Shown: piece by piece, positions 35,100 through 44,269 of the stretch | Position numbering within the stretch: position 1 is the stretch's first letter | How the letters are laid out: every line of letters starts with the position of its first letter | DNA from: Eupeodes corollae | Taxonomy: Eukaryota > Arthropoda > Insecta > Diptera > Syrphidae | Length of the DNA: 64,000 nt | NCBI RefSeq assembly: GCF_945859685.1 | Contig: NC_079147.1 | Span: 58,744,946 to 58,808,945 of the forward strand | Direction of reading: 5' to 3' | The notes under the pieces: generated by a model | Database searches by the model: none | The model's input: only the letters and a program-made list of their open reading frames with translations | Told to the model about the DNA's origin: nothing | Position numbers and translations under genes: made by a program

Positions 35100-38000
35100 C
35101 TACCCATTATCAAGTGCCGATTGAAGCCACCAAAACTGGTTCTCCTGCTTCACCCTATCAGTTCGGTCCCGTTCGGACACAGCCCTACTGAACCGAAGAA
35201 ACTCTGCTCCACCTTGTGCCATGACGTCCCGATTGTACAGGAGTCGCCTATCCACGGTTCTTCGTCTGACGTGGTAGATTAACGGAACTGCCAATCTATC
35301 CTGTATCAGACCGCATCTATCTAAAAAGAGGAATGCCTCTGGGGGAATGAAGCCGCTCAAGCGTGCACTCTCAAAATACTCGTCGTTCGGATAGAATGCC
35401 CCGAAAATTAAATTGTTGGTCGAAGACATAGCTCTTGCAATGTGACCTCGAACGAGTTTTATCACGAAATTGTCAATTCTGTTGATTCGAGCCCCGTTGT
35501 ATAGGACCTCGTTGGAATAGTAATGCACATAAGAAGATTCGGCTGTTCGATATAAGCCGGTACAGCGTCGTAAACACTGCCGCTCGAACACCCGAAACTT
35601 CTCCATCTGGGAAGGGGCAACGTTGAACCACACAGGACAACCATAAACGATCATTGGCCGTATGAGGGCCATGTAGCAAATTACCTTCACTCTGGGGTCA
35701 AGCCGACTGCTAAAAAACAGCCGTTTCGTCAGAGCGAAGGCTCCTCTGGCCCTGGTCAGAGCAGCATTTATATGTCTGTCGAAATATAAATACTGACCTA
35801 ACCAGATACCGAGGTACTTCACAACACTTTTGCTCGCTAATGGTTGCCCGTGAAGATCAACGATGACCATCTTGCGCCAATTCTTGCACGTATCCCTCGT
35901 GGCCCTAGCCAACGGAGTCCGGAACAGAATTGTCTCTGACTTCTGGACATTTATTTTCAGTTTCCAGTCGTCGCAATATCGCTGAACCTTGTCGAAATCA
36001 CGCTGCAAGAGAATTCTAATAACCTCAACTTTTCGGGCCGTTCTGTACGCAATTAGATCGTCGCCGTACGCAATTGCCTTTGTAAGACTACCTATCAGAT
36101 CGCTGGTGTAAATGCTGAAGAGAATCGGCGAATTCACCGCTCCCTGTTGAAGACCATTTTTAATTGAGAATGTTGTGGTAGAAGTTACATTGCCACTTTT
36201 GACAACAAACTTTCTACCGTTAAGCATATCATAAAGTATATACAACAATGGCTTGCTTATGCCAAGCCTGCTCAGTTTTAGGTAAAGACCCTCTAACCAT
36301 ACGGTGTCAAAGGCCTTTTCCAAATCAACCAGGACAGCACCTGTGCATTGTTGTTTTGATTTATTCCATTGGATATCAGAAACGAGTTTAGACGCAGCAT
36401 GAATTGTGTCATGACCCGCCTTGAACCCGAACTGTTTATCCGGAATTATTTTGTTGTCCGCAGCCCAATTAGTCAGAGCCCTATTAATGATTTTTTCGAA
36501 AACTTTGCTGATGCTCGGAAGAAGACTTATCGACCGAAGATTTGACGGGTTGGAGCTGTCCTTTCCCTTTTTCGGGAGAGGATGAACCACAGCGGTCTTC
36601 CAATGCACTGGATAATATGCATTATTCAGTGCATTGTTGAAGAGTGTGGTGTAAATGTCAATTGCTTTCGTCGGTAAATGTCTTAGTACAACGTTGGATA
36701 TACCATCGACACCTACTGACTTTTTGTTTTTTATTGAATTAAAGATGAGGTGAAGCTCAACCTTCGTCACTAACAAAGGACTTGGTCCCGTTTGCTCGGC
36801 GATTATGGCATTTGCCAAGGAATCGTCATTGAACCGCATGAAACCGCGGTTCTCAGATCGCCATTGTGTCATATCATTTCGAAGGTAAAAGTGATTAAGT
36901 AGGGCTCTGTTTTCCAGGTCGTGGTTGGGGCGAATGCTAACATTCACCTTGTACACTTGCTGAAAAGCAGCTCCCACCGCCTCCACTTTTTCCTTCGGAT
37001 CTTCAATTATATAAAAGTCATCGTCAAAGATGGCTTCTTCTGGATCTATTTGCGCTGTCATGAGTACGTCTCTGTTTTCTTCGGTTCTTTGGAGTTTCAG
37101 ACTCGGAAGGTCATTGTCGTTCTTTTTTCTGAATATCTTGTTGATTTTAGGGAACATACTAGGGTCGCTCGAATTAACTGACCGGATCTTGCGGTCCCAG
37201 TACTTGTTAATTGATAGCCTGTAGTTCTCCTTAATCAACAGATTGACATTTTTTATTGACGACTTCAGTGTCCTAACCTCCAAGTCGTGTGGGTTTGTAA
37301 GTCGTCTGTACAAGTTTTTGAGTCTTGTCAGTAAGCCACTCTTGTGCTTTCGCAGTGCGTCAATTGTCGCGTTTCTGTAAGCGTCCATTTGGTCCCGTTC
37401 TCTGTACTTTGGGATTGTCCGTTCCATCGTTCGTTTTATTGTTTCGTCCATCTGTTGTAAGTGTTGGTCAATTTCTGTATTTGTCAGGTTCCTGTTGTTT
37501 GGTGGGGCTATGTCACTCGAACGAAGTTCTCTCGCTAGGGCATTGGTGAAACGAGGCCACCGCATCTTACTGTAATTGTAAGAATGCGTTGGAACGTATT
37601 CCTCCAACTCCACGCGTTCGTTCGGAATCTGCATTACAGCAGCCAGTCCGCAGTGATCACTGTCGTACTCGACTGTCTGTAAGCAGTTTCGCGGGTGATT
37701 ACCCACTTTGTCTGTAACTGTTAGTCTGGTGTCGTACAGCAAAAGGTCCAGAAAGGAGCCGCTTCTTGGATACGATGGCCTTTCAGTAGCCAGCAGGTCG
37801 ATGCCATACTCAACGCTGTAAAGATTCATCAAATTAAAAAGATGATTACCTCTGGGATTACTATGTTGATTTCCCCAATCTTCATGTTTTGCGTTCAAAT
37901 CACCGGCCAAGATGAAATAGTTTTCTTCCAAGCTCAGTTTAAGTTCCCTAAAAAGAATCTCGAGTTCTGAAGCAAAGTAAGTAACTTGCGGAGCTCCAGC

Positions 38001-38360
38001 CGCATAAGCCGCAATCATATACATCCGCTTCCCTTGAGTGAGAGAGATGCATACAACGCAAACTTCTAGCGTCTTGAGCTTTCGCAATTCATTGTTGTAT
38101 ATGACTTTATAATTAATGCCTTTTCGTATAAAGAGAGCGACACCGCCCCCTTGAGTGGAGTAGGGCCGGTCTCTTCTTACGATATTGTAATTTTTATGAG
38201 TCAATTTGTGTTTGTGGTTTAGCTTAGTTTCGCTAGCCATAAACACATCGGGACTGTAGTCTGTCAACAATTGGAACATATTGGCTCTTCGTTCAATCCT
38301 AATCAGTGAATTTACATTCACAGCTAGGACTTTTAGGCGCGTCTCCGGCAGCGCGCCCAT
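35100..38360 (-). CDS. LINE ORF2: APE endonuclease-reverse transcriptase (copy B)
   Basis: 1086 residues, a normal length for Jockey-type ORF2. The APE-like endonuclease (residues 1-240) has AVNVNSL, ASETKL, AGDLNAKHEDW and DSDHCGL, the usual catalytic Asn, Glu, Asp/Asn and His positions. The reverse transcriptase (about 500-790) has SVGVDGIS, LPKKGKDSSNPSNLRSISLL, VLVDLEKAFDTVW, GLQQGAVNSP and AIAYGDDLIAY (Tyr at about 765). In copy A the last is YADD; one C-to-G change makes the difference. A Cys/His-containing C-terminal region follows, and there is no RNase H domain. The enzyme nicks target DNA and copies the LINE RNA there. Its start overlaps the ORF1 stop (TAATG), so it is probably translated by reinitiation. 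Intact, but activity of the YGDD version is uncertain. Confidence 0.92.
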   Translation of the reverse strand: MGALPETRLKVLAVNVNSLIRIERRANMFQLLTDYSPDVFMASETKLNHKHKLTHKNYNIVRRDRPYSTQGGGVALFIRKGINYKVIYNNELRKLKTLEVCVVCISLTQGKRMYMIAAYAAGAPQVTYFASELEILFRELKLSLEENYFILAGDLNAKHEDWGNQHSNPRGNHLFNLMNLYSVEYGIDLLATERPSYPRSGSFLDLLLYDTRLTVTDKVGNHPRNCLQTVEYDSDHCGLAAVMQIPNERVELEEYVPTHSYNYSKMRWPRFTNALARELRSSDIAPPNNRNLTNTEIDQHLQQMDETIKRTMERTIPKYRERDQMDAYRNATIDALRKHKSGLLTRLKNLYRRLTNPHDLEVRTLKSSIKNVNLLIKENYRLSINKYWDRKIRSVNSSDPSMFPKINKIFRKKNDNDLPSLKLQRTEENRDVLMTAQIDPEEAIFDDDFYIIEDPKEKVEAVGAAFQQVYKVNVSIRPNHDLENRALLNHFYLRNDMTQWRSENRGFMRFNDDSLANAIIAEQTGPSPLLVTKVELHLIFNSIKNKKSVGVDGISNVVLRHLPTKAIDIYTTLFNNALNNAYYPVHWKTAVVHPLPKKGKDSSNPSNLRSISLLPSISKVFEKIINRALTNWAADNKIIPDKQFGFKAGHDTIHAASKLVSDIQWNKSKQQCTGAVLVDLEKAFDTVWLEGLYLKLSRLGISKPLLYILYDMLNGRKFVVKSGNVTSTTTFSIKNGLQQGAVNSPILFSIYTSDLIGSLTKAIAYGDDLIAYRTARKVEVIRILLQRDFDKVQRYCDDWKLKINVQKSETILFRTPLARATRDTCKNWRKMVIVDLHGQPLASKSVVKYLGIWLGQYLYFDRHINAALTRARGAFALTKRLFFSSRLDPRVKVICYMALIRPMIVYGCPVWFNVAPSQMEKFRVFERQCLRRCTGLYRTAESSYVHYYSNEVLYNGARINRIDNFVIKLVRGHIARAMSSTNNLIFGAFYPNDEYFESARLSGFIPPEAFLFLDRCGLIQDRLAVPLIYHVRRRTVDRRLLYNRDVMAQGGAEFLRFSRAVSERDRTDRVKQENQFWWLQSALDNG

Positions 38361-40249
38361 TATTGTCTAAATTGCGCCAGGCCAGGCAACAAAGAGTAGA
38401 GATGATCTACCCTTTTGCCTTGCTCCTTTATCTGACTTTGCAGTCCTGTTAGTTGACCTTGAATGCTCAACAACAAGGCTACAATGTCAGGCTGCACCTC
38501 TGGTGCCTTAGGCACAGAGGCCTTTGGGGCAACCGTTGGTGGAGCCTGTCTCGTGTTCCCATTCCCTGACACCATTTGGGCGTAGGAAAATTTGGGATCT
38601 ACGAATTTTTGTGTTGGAGCCTGTCGACTTTTTTCGGCTTTTTGACTGGCCTGTTTCTGTTTCATTTGTTGGACCTTAGGGCAACCCCTATAGCTAGCCG
38701 GGTGCCCTTGGTTTCCACAAAGGACACACTTGAGCAGGGTCAAATCCTCAACCCGCTCATTCCCCAGCTTGCATTCTCCTTCTTTGTGGGTTTCTCCGCA
38801 CCTCACACAACGCAACTGCATATTGCAATTGGCATTGGCATGGCCAAACCTCTGGCACTTCGTACATTGTAGAATGTCGTCGTGCCTTTTTAATGTCTCC
38901 CAGCGTACAGCTTGATTGTCGAGAGATACAATTCTCTCGACACTATTCAAACTGCTTTGGGGCGATAATGTTACAAGGAACATTGGCAGCCTATAACCCC
39001 CTCGTCTTGACTTCACCGTAGTGAAAGGCTTGACCCCGATAAAATCGAGATCGTCACTGGCTTTTTGGCGGAGCTCTGCTAAGAGCTCCTCCGGTTCCGT
39101 GCAGGAACTTATGCCCTTCAGAAGGACCGTCTTGAATTTTTCGCTCTTAGGCGTGTAGCTGAAGAACTCAGCTGTGGCCTCTATTAGTAACTCTTTCACT
39201 AGTTTGTATTCGGCCAGTGAGAAGCACTGGACCGAATAGCTCTTTTCTTTTTCATTCAAAATTTTTATAAGGAATTTGCCCTTAGTGGCCGACTTACATA
39301 CCTGTTTTATGTCCTGTAAGTCAACCCGGTAGGTCCTAATAGGTGGCACCTTCTCCTTCTTGGGTTGTGGTTGTTTCTGGTGTTGCTGCTGCTGCTGTTT
39401 CTGCTGCTGCTGTTTCTGCTGCTGTTGCAGTTGCTGCTGCTGCAGGATTGGTTGTTGCTGCGGCTGTTTTGGCTCTTCTTGAAGCCGTTGTTTGGCTTTT
39501 GTTGAGGTTGTTGGGCCCTCAACACTTGGGCCTGCTGTTGCTGGCGGTGTCTTTTTAAACTGCTCCGCTCCTGAGATTTTGGAAGCGGGCTTGTTTTGTG
39601 GTTGTTGCTGCTGTGGTTGTTTCTGCTGTTGTTGTTGTTGCTTTTTTTTGTTTTCCTTTTGTTTTTGTTGCTGTTGCCGTTGAGCCGCCTCTTCTTGGCG
39701 GCGAGCCTCTTGCTTCAGCTTTAACTGTCTAAGGAGGGGCTCCATTTCCTCCTTAAGCTTTTTGAGGTTTTGCTCAAACTGGCTGATGGCAGCCTGTTTG
39801 GCTTGCAGGGCCTCAACCAGTTTTGTTTCTTCTTGGAGGGCCCCCTCACCCTCCAACACCTTCTTTGTTGACGGCACTGGCTCTGGCTCCGATAGGATTG
39901 AATACCTATTATTCGGAGACCTGTAGTGGCCCTCTCCACCTTCGGAAATGTATTCCGTTTTCTCAGACTCAGCATAGTCTGAGAAGTCACTTTCAGTGGT
40001 AAAGCCCCCTTTACCACTCCCTTCCATTTTTTTTTTATTGGCCTGCCGCTTAGCCGAATTCGTTCTTTTCACCTTGTTTGGGCTTTGTTTTTTTAATTTT
40101 CTTTTTTGAATTCTTGACGTTGACTGGTCAGAAGCCTGACCTGATGTTGTTGCGGTTGATTTTAGTACCGCTGCTGGCACCACCGCAACATCGCCTGATA
40201 TGTTGGCAGAGGTATCTTTCGATACCCCTGCTCTTTTCTCCTTCTCCAT
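38360..40249 (-). CDS. LINE ORF1: Gag-like RNA-binding protein (copy B)
   Basis: The first AUG is at 40249 (629 residues). The frame stays open without AUG up to 40372 and into the junction. Order: Ser/Lys-rich N-terminus, an acidic stretch, a Gln/Lys-rich low-complexity region with CAG/CAA runs, then a conserved domain (KSEKFKTVLLKGISSCTEPE). Three zinc knuckles follow: CTKCQRFGHANANC, CVRCGETHKEGEC and CVLCGNQGHPASYRGC (about residues 460-530 from this AUG). The C-terminus is a likely coiled region. It resembles Jockey-group ORF1 proteins, which coat the LINE RNA. The N-terminal half differs strongly from copy A, while the C-terminal half is nearly identical. The upstream extension (41 codons) looks translated; see findings. 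Confidence 0.88.
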   Translation of the reverse strand: MEKEKRAGVSKDTSANISGDVAVVPAAVLKSTATTSGQASDQSTSRIQKRKLKKQSPNKVKRTNSAKRQANKKKMEGSGKGGFTTESDFSDYAESEKTEYISEGGEGHYRSPNNRYSILSEPEPVPSTKKVLEGEGALQEETKLVEALQAKQAAISQFEQNLKKLKEEMEPLLRQLKLKQEARRQEEAAQRQQQQKQKENKKKQQQQQQKQPQQQQPQNKPASKISGAEQFKKTPPATAGPSVEGPTTSTKAKQRLQEEPKQPQQQPILQQQQLQQQQKQQQQKQQQQQHQKQPQPKKEKVPPIRTYRVDLQDIKQVCKSATKGKFLIKILNEKEKSYSVQCFSLAEYKLVKELLIEATAEFFSYTPKSEKFKTVLLKGISSCTEPEELLAELRQKASDDLDFIGVKPFTTVKSRRGGYRLPMFLVTLSPQSSLNSVERIVSLDNQAVRWETLKRHDDILQCTKCQRFGHANANCNMQLRCVRCGETHKEGECKLGNERVEDLTLLKCVLCGNQGHPASYRGCPKVQQMKQKQASQKAEKSRQAPTQKFVDPKFSYAQMVSGNGNTRQAPPTVAPKASVPKAPEVQPDIVALLLSIQGQLTGLQSQIKEQGKRVDHLYSLLPGLAQFRQ

Positions 40250-40311
40250 CACCTTTTCTTCCCAACAGATAAAATCAACAATTTCTCTGTTGTGAAAAAA
40301 AGCAATTAAAT

Positions 40312-40372
40312 TTTTCGTTGACTCCGGCTGGGAATCGAACCCACGACCCTTGGATCTGCTTCCGGACGCCAC
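40312..40372 (-). promoter_or_regulatory. tRNA-like 5' head of LINE copy B (partial)
   Basis: GTGGCGTCCGGAAGCAGATC leads to a B box GGTTCGATTCC (40331-40341). The A-box part seen in copy A is missing because B starts inside it. The segment is also in frame with ORF1. It could be an internal pol III-type promoter or an RNA structure; neither is shown. Confidence 0.55.
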
Positions 40373-41008
40373 TTTTTTTTTTTTTTTTTCAAATTCATTT
40401 TTATTTAATTCAATCTTAAACCTATCTTAAAGCTAGACAAAAATTCATAAAACTAGCCTAATTATCCATAACTTACAACTAACTTAATGGTCCCATACGG
40501 ACACTCTAAGTTAAACTATAACACTTAAAACTAATGCCTTTCGGCCCTAAGATCTATTTTACTTCATTTTTATTTTATTTATTTTGTATTTATTAGAAAA
40601 TTATGAGAAAAAACTAATATCAAGGTCTTTTTTTATTTTTACTTAAAAAACTACTTAAAATTAGGTCCTTAAATAAAACTTAAAGCTAACTTAAACTACC
40701 TATTCTACCTATAAACTACTTAAAACTAGAACAACCACAGCAGCAAATCTAACGTGTTTTGTTTTTATATTTTACCGTCTTTTTTGTATGTTTTTTTTTG
40801 TTTTCTTTGATTTTTTTTTTTTGTTTTTTTTTTGTTGATTTTTTTTGTTTTTAATTTTTATTTTTTTTTTTTTTGTTTTTTTTTTCTTTTTTAATTTTTT
40901 TAAATTTTTCTTTTTTTTTTTGTGCCACCATGCCTATTCTACTTAAAACTAAACCCTAAACTATAAAACAAGTATGTAAGCCGGCCAAGGCTTAAACCCC
41001 ATCCCGAC

Positions 41009-44000
41009 CTACCCATTATCAAGTGCCGATTGAAGCCACCAAAACTGGTTCTCCTGCTTCACCCTATCAGTTCGGTCCCGTTCGGACACAGCCCTACTGA
41101 ACCGAAGGAGCTCCGCTCCGCCTTGTGCCATGACGTCCCGACTGTACAGGAGTCGCCTATCCACGGTTCTTCGTCTGACGTGGTAGATTAACGGAACTGC
41201 CAATCTATCCTGTATCAGACCGCATTTGTCTAAAAAGAGGAATGCCTCTGGTGGAATGAACCCGCTCAAGCGTGCACTCTCAAAATACTCGTCGTTCGGA
41301 TAAAACGCCCCGAAAATTAAATTGTTGGTCGAAGACATAGCTCTTGCAATGTGACCTCGAACGAGTTTTATCACGAAATTGTCAATTCTGTTGATTCGAG
41401 CCCCGTTGTATAGGACCTCGTTGGAATAGTAATGTACATAAGAAGATTCGGCTGTTCGATATAAGCCGGTACAGCGTCGTAAACACTGCCGCTCGAACAC
41501 CCGGAACTTCTCCATCTGGGAAGGGGCAACGTTGAACCACACAGGACAACCATACACGATCATTGGCCGTATGAGGGCCATGTAGCAAATTACCTTCACT
41601 CTGGGGTCAAGCCGACTGCTAAAAAACAGCCGTTTCGTCAGAGCGAAGGCTCCTCTGGCCCTGGTCAGAGCAGCATTTATATGTCTGTCGAAATATAAAT
41701 ACTGATCTAACCAGATACCGAGGTACTTCACTACACTTTTGCTCGCCAATGGCTGCCCGTGAAGATCAACGATGACCATCTTGCGCCAATTCTTACACGT
41801 ATCCCTCGTGGCCCCAGCCAACGGAGTCCGGAACAGAATTGTCTCTGACTTCTGGACATTTATTTTCAGTTTCCAGTCGTCGCAATATCGCTGAATCTTG
41901 TCGAAATCACGCTGCAAGAGAATTCTAATAACCTCAACCTTTCGGGCCGTTCTGTACGCAATTAGATCGTCGGCGTACGCAATTGCCTTTGTAAGACTAC
42001 CTATCAGATCGCTGGTGTAAATGCTGAAGAGAATCGGCGAATTCACCGCTCCCTGTTGAAGACCATTTTTAATTGAGAATGTTGTGGTAGAAGTTACATT
42101 GCCACTTTTGACAACAAACTTTCTACCGTTAAGCATATCATAAAGTATATACAACAATGGCTTGCTTATGCCAAGCCTGCTCAGTTTTAGGTAAAGACCC
42201 TCTAACCATACGGTGTCAAAGGCCTTTTCCAAATCAACCAGGACAGCACCTGTGCATTGTTGTTTTGATTTATTCCATTGGATATCAGAAACGAGTTTAG
42301 ACGCAGCATGAATTGTGTCATGACCCGCCTTGAACCCGAACTGTTTATCCGGAATTATTTTGTTGTCCGCAGCCCAATTAGTCAGAGCCCTATTAATGAT
42401 TTTTTCGAAAACTTTGCTGATGCTCGGAAGAAGACTTATCGACCGAAGATTTGACGGGTTGGAGCTGTCCTTTCCCTTTTTCGGGAGAGGATGAACCACA
42501 GCGGTCTTCCAATGCACTGGATAATATGCATTATTCAGTGCATTGTTGAAGAGTGTGGTGTAAATGTCAATTGCTTTCGTCGGTAAATGTCTTAGTACAA
42601 CGTTGGATATACCATCGACACCTACTGACTTTTTGTTTTTTATTGAATTAAAGATGAGGTGAAGCTCAACCTTCGTCACTAACAAAGGACTTGGTCCCGT
42701 TTGCTCGGCGATTATGGCATTTGCCAAGGAATCGTCATTGAACCGCATGAAACCGCGGTTCTCAGATCGCCATTGTGTCATATCATTTCGAAGGTAAAAG
42801 TGATTAAGTAGGGCTCTGTTTTCCAGGTCGTGGTTGGGGCGAATGCTAACATTCACCTTGTACACTTGCTGAAAAGCAGCTCCCACCGCCTCCACTTTTT
42901 CCTTCGGATCTTCAATTATATAAAAGTCATCGTCAAAGATGGCTTCTTCTGGATCTATTTGCGCTGTCATGAGTACGTCTCTGTTTTCTTCGGTTCTTTG
43001 GAGTTTCAGACTCGGAAGGTCATTGTCGTTCTTTTTTCTGAATATTTTGTTGATTTTAGGGAACATACTAGGGTCGCTCGAATTAACTGACCGGATCTTG
43101 CGGTCCCAGTACTTGTTAATTGATAGCCTGTAGTTCTCCTTAATCAACAGATTGACATTTTTTATTGACGACTTCAGTGTCCTAACCTCCAAGTCGTGTG
43201 GGTCTGTAAGTCGTCTGTACAAGTTTTTGAGTCTTGTCAGTAAGCCACTCTTGTGCTTTCGCAGTGCGTCAATTGTCGCGTTTCTGTAAGCGTCCATTTG
43301 GTCCCGTTCTCTGTACTTTGGAATTGTCCGTTCCATCGTTCGTTTTATTGTTTCGTCCATCTGTTGTAAATGTTGGTCAATCTCTGTATTTGTCAGATTT
43401 CTGTTGTTTGGTGGGGCTATGTCACTCGAACGAAGTTCTCTCGCTAAGGCGTTGGTGAAACGAGGCCAACGCATCTTACTGTAATTGTAAGAGTGCGTTG
43501 CAACGTATTCCTCCAACTCTACGCGTTCGTTCGGAATCTGCATTACAGCAGCCAGTCCGCAGTGATCACTGTCGTACTCGACTGTCTGTAAGCAGTTTCG
43601 AGGGTGATTACCTACTTTGTCTGTTACTGTCAGTCTAGTATCGTACAGCAAAAGATCAAGAAAGGAGCCGCTTCTTGGATACGATGGCTTTTCGGTAGCC
43701 AACAGGTCGATGCCATATTCAACGCTGTAAAGATTCATCAAATTAAAAAGATGATTACCTCTGGGATTACTATGTTGATTTCCCCAATCTTCATGTTTTG
43801 CGTTCAAATCACCGGCCATGATGAAATAGTTTTCTTCCAAGCTCAGTTTCAGTTCCCTAAAAAGAATCTCGAGTTCTGAAACAAAGTAAGTAACCTGCGG
43901 AGCTCCAGCCGCATAAGCAGCAATCATATACATCCGCTTCCCTTGAGTGAGAGAGATGCATACAACGCAAACTTCTAGCGTCTTGAGCTTTCGCAATTCA

Positions 44001-44269
44001 TTGTTGTATATGACTTTATAATTAATGCCTTTTCGTATAAAGAGAGCGACACCACCCCCTTGAGTGGAGTCGGGCCGGTCTCTTCTTACGATATTGTAAC
44101 TTTTATGAGTCAATTTGTGTTTGTGGTTTAGCTTAGTTTCGCTAGCCATAAACACATCGGGACTGTAGTCTGTCAACAATTGGAACATATTGGCTCTTCG
44201 TTCAATCCTAATCAGTGAATTTACATTCACAGCTAGGACTTTAAGGCGCGTCTCCGGCAGCGCGCCCAT
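41009..44269 (-). CDS. LINE ORF2: APE endonuclease-reverse transcriptase (copy A)
   Basis: 1086 residues, differing from copy B at only a few scattered positions. The endonuclease motifs (AVNVNSL, ASETKL, AGDLNAKHEDW, DSDHCGL) and RT motifs (VLVDLEKAFDTVW, GLQQGAVNSP, AIAYADDLIAY with Tyr at about 765) are all in the canonical form. There is no RNase H domain, as usual in Jockey-group LINEs. The start ATG at 44269 shares its A with the ORF1 stop TAA. This copy is the better candidate for an active enzyme. Confidence 0.94.
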   Translation of the reverse strand: MGALPETRLKVLAVNVNSLIRIERRANMFQLLTDYSPDVFMASETKLNHKHKLTHKSYNIVRRDRPDSTQGGGVALFIRKGINYKVIYNNELRKLKTLEVCVVCISLTQGKRMYMIAAYAAGAPQVTYFVSELEILFRELKLSLEENYFIMAGDLNAKHEDWGNQHSNPRGNHLFNLMNLYSVEYGIDLLATEKPSYPRSGSFLDLLLYDTRLTVTDKVGNHPRNCLQTVEYDSDHCGLAAVMQIPNERVELEEYVATHSYNYSKMRWPRFTNALARELRSSDIAPPNNRNLTNTEIDQHLQQMDETIKRTMERTIPKYRERDQMDAYRNATIDALRKHKSGLLTRLKNLYRRLTDPHDLEVRTLKSSIKNVNLLIKENYRLSINKYWDRKIRSVNSSDPSMFPKINKIFRKKNDNDLPSLKLQRTEENRDVLMTAQIDPEEAIFDDDFYIIEDPKEKVEAVGAAFQQVYKVNVSIRPNHDLENRALLNHFYLRNDMTQWRSENRGFMRFNDDSLANAIIAEQTGPSPLLVTKVELHLIFNSIKNKKSVGVDGISNVVLRHLPTKAIDIYTTLFNNALNNAYYPVHWKTAVVHPLPKKGKDSSNPSNLRSISLLPSISKVFEKIINRALTNWAADNKIIPDKQFGFKAGHDTIHAASKLVSDIQWNKSKQQCTGAVLVDLEKAFDTVWLEGLYLKLSRLGISKPLLYILYDMLNGRKFVVKSGNVTSTTTFSIKNGLQQGAVNSPILFSIYTSDLIGSLTKAIAYADDLIAYRTARKVEVIRILLQRDFDKIQRYCDDWKLKINVQKSETILFRTPLAGATRDTCKNWRKMVIVDLHGQPLASKSVVKYLGIWLDQYLYFDRHINAALTRARGAFALTKRLFFSSRLDPRVKVICYMALIRPMIVYGCPVWFNVAPSQMEKFRVFERQCLRRCTGLYRTAESSYVHYYSNEVLYNGARINRIDNFVIKLVRGHIARAMSSTNNLIFGAFYPNDEYFESARLSGFIPPEAFLFLDKCGLIQDRLAVPLIYHVRRRTVDRRLLYSRDVMAQGGAELLRFSRAVSERDRTDRVKQENQFWWLQSALDNG

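Larger units (their letters stand above)
34477..40372 (-). mobile_element. Jockey-type LINE, copy B (5'-truncated, downstream dimer unit)
   Basis: From its 5' end at 40372, inside a tRNA-like segment, it has ORF1 and ORF2 joined by TAATG. A 3' UTR follows with long T/A-rich tracts on the minus strand (34496-35099) and a 19-nt poly(A) (34477-34495). Its first base abuts the poly(A) of copy A with nothing between. It lacks about 140 bp of leader present in copy A. Both ORFs are open, but its polymerase box is YGDD, not YADD. Confidence 0.9.

Noticed and set aside
36921..37549. Plus-strand frames inside LINE ORF2
   Set aside because: They repeat in the second copy at 42830-43458 only because the LINE does; they lie opposite the real reading frame and carry no motif.
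39307..39683. Cys-, Ala- or Ser-rich frames opposite LINE ORF1
   Set aside because: They are translations of the CAG/CAA tract in other frames or the opposite strand.
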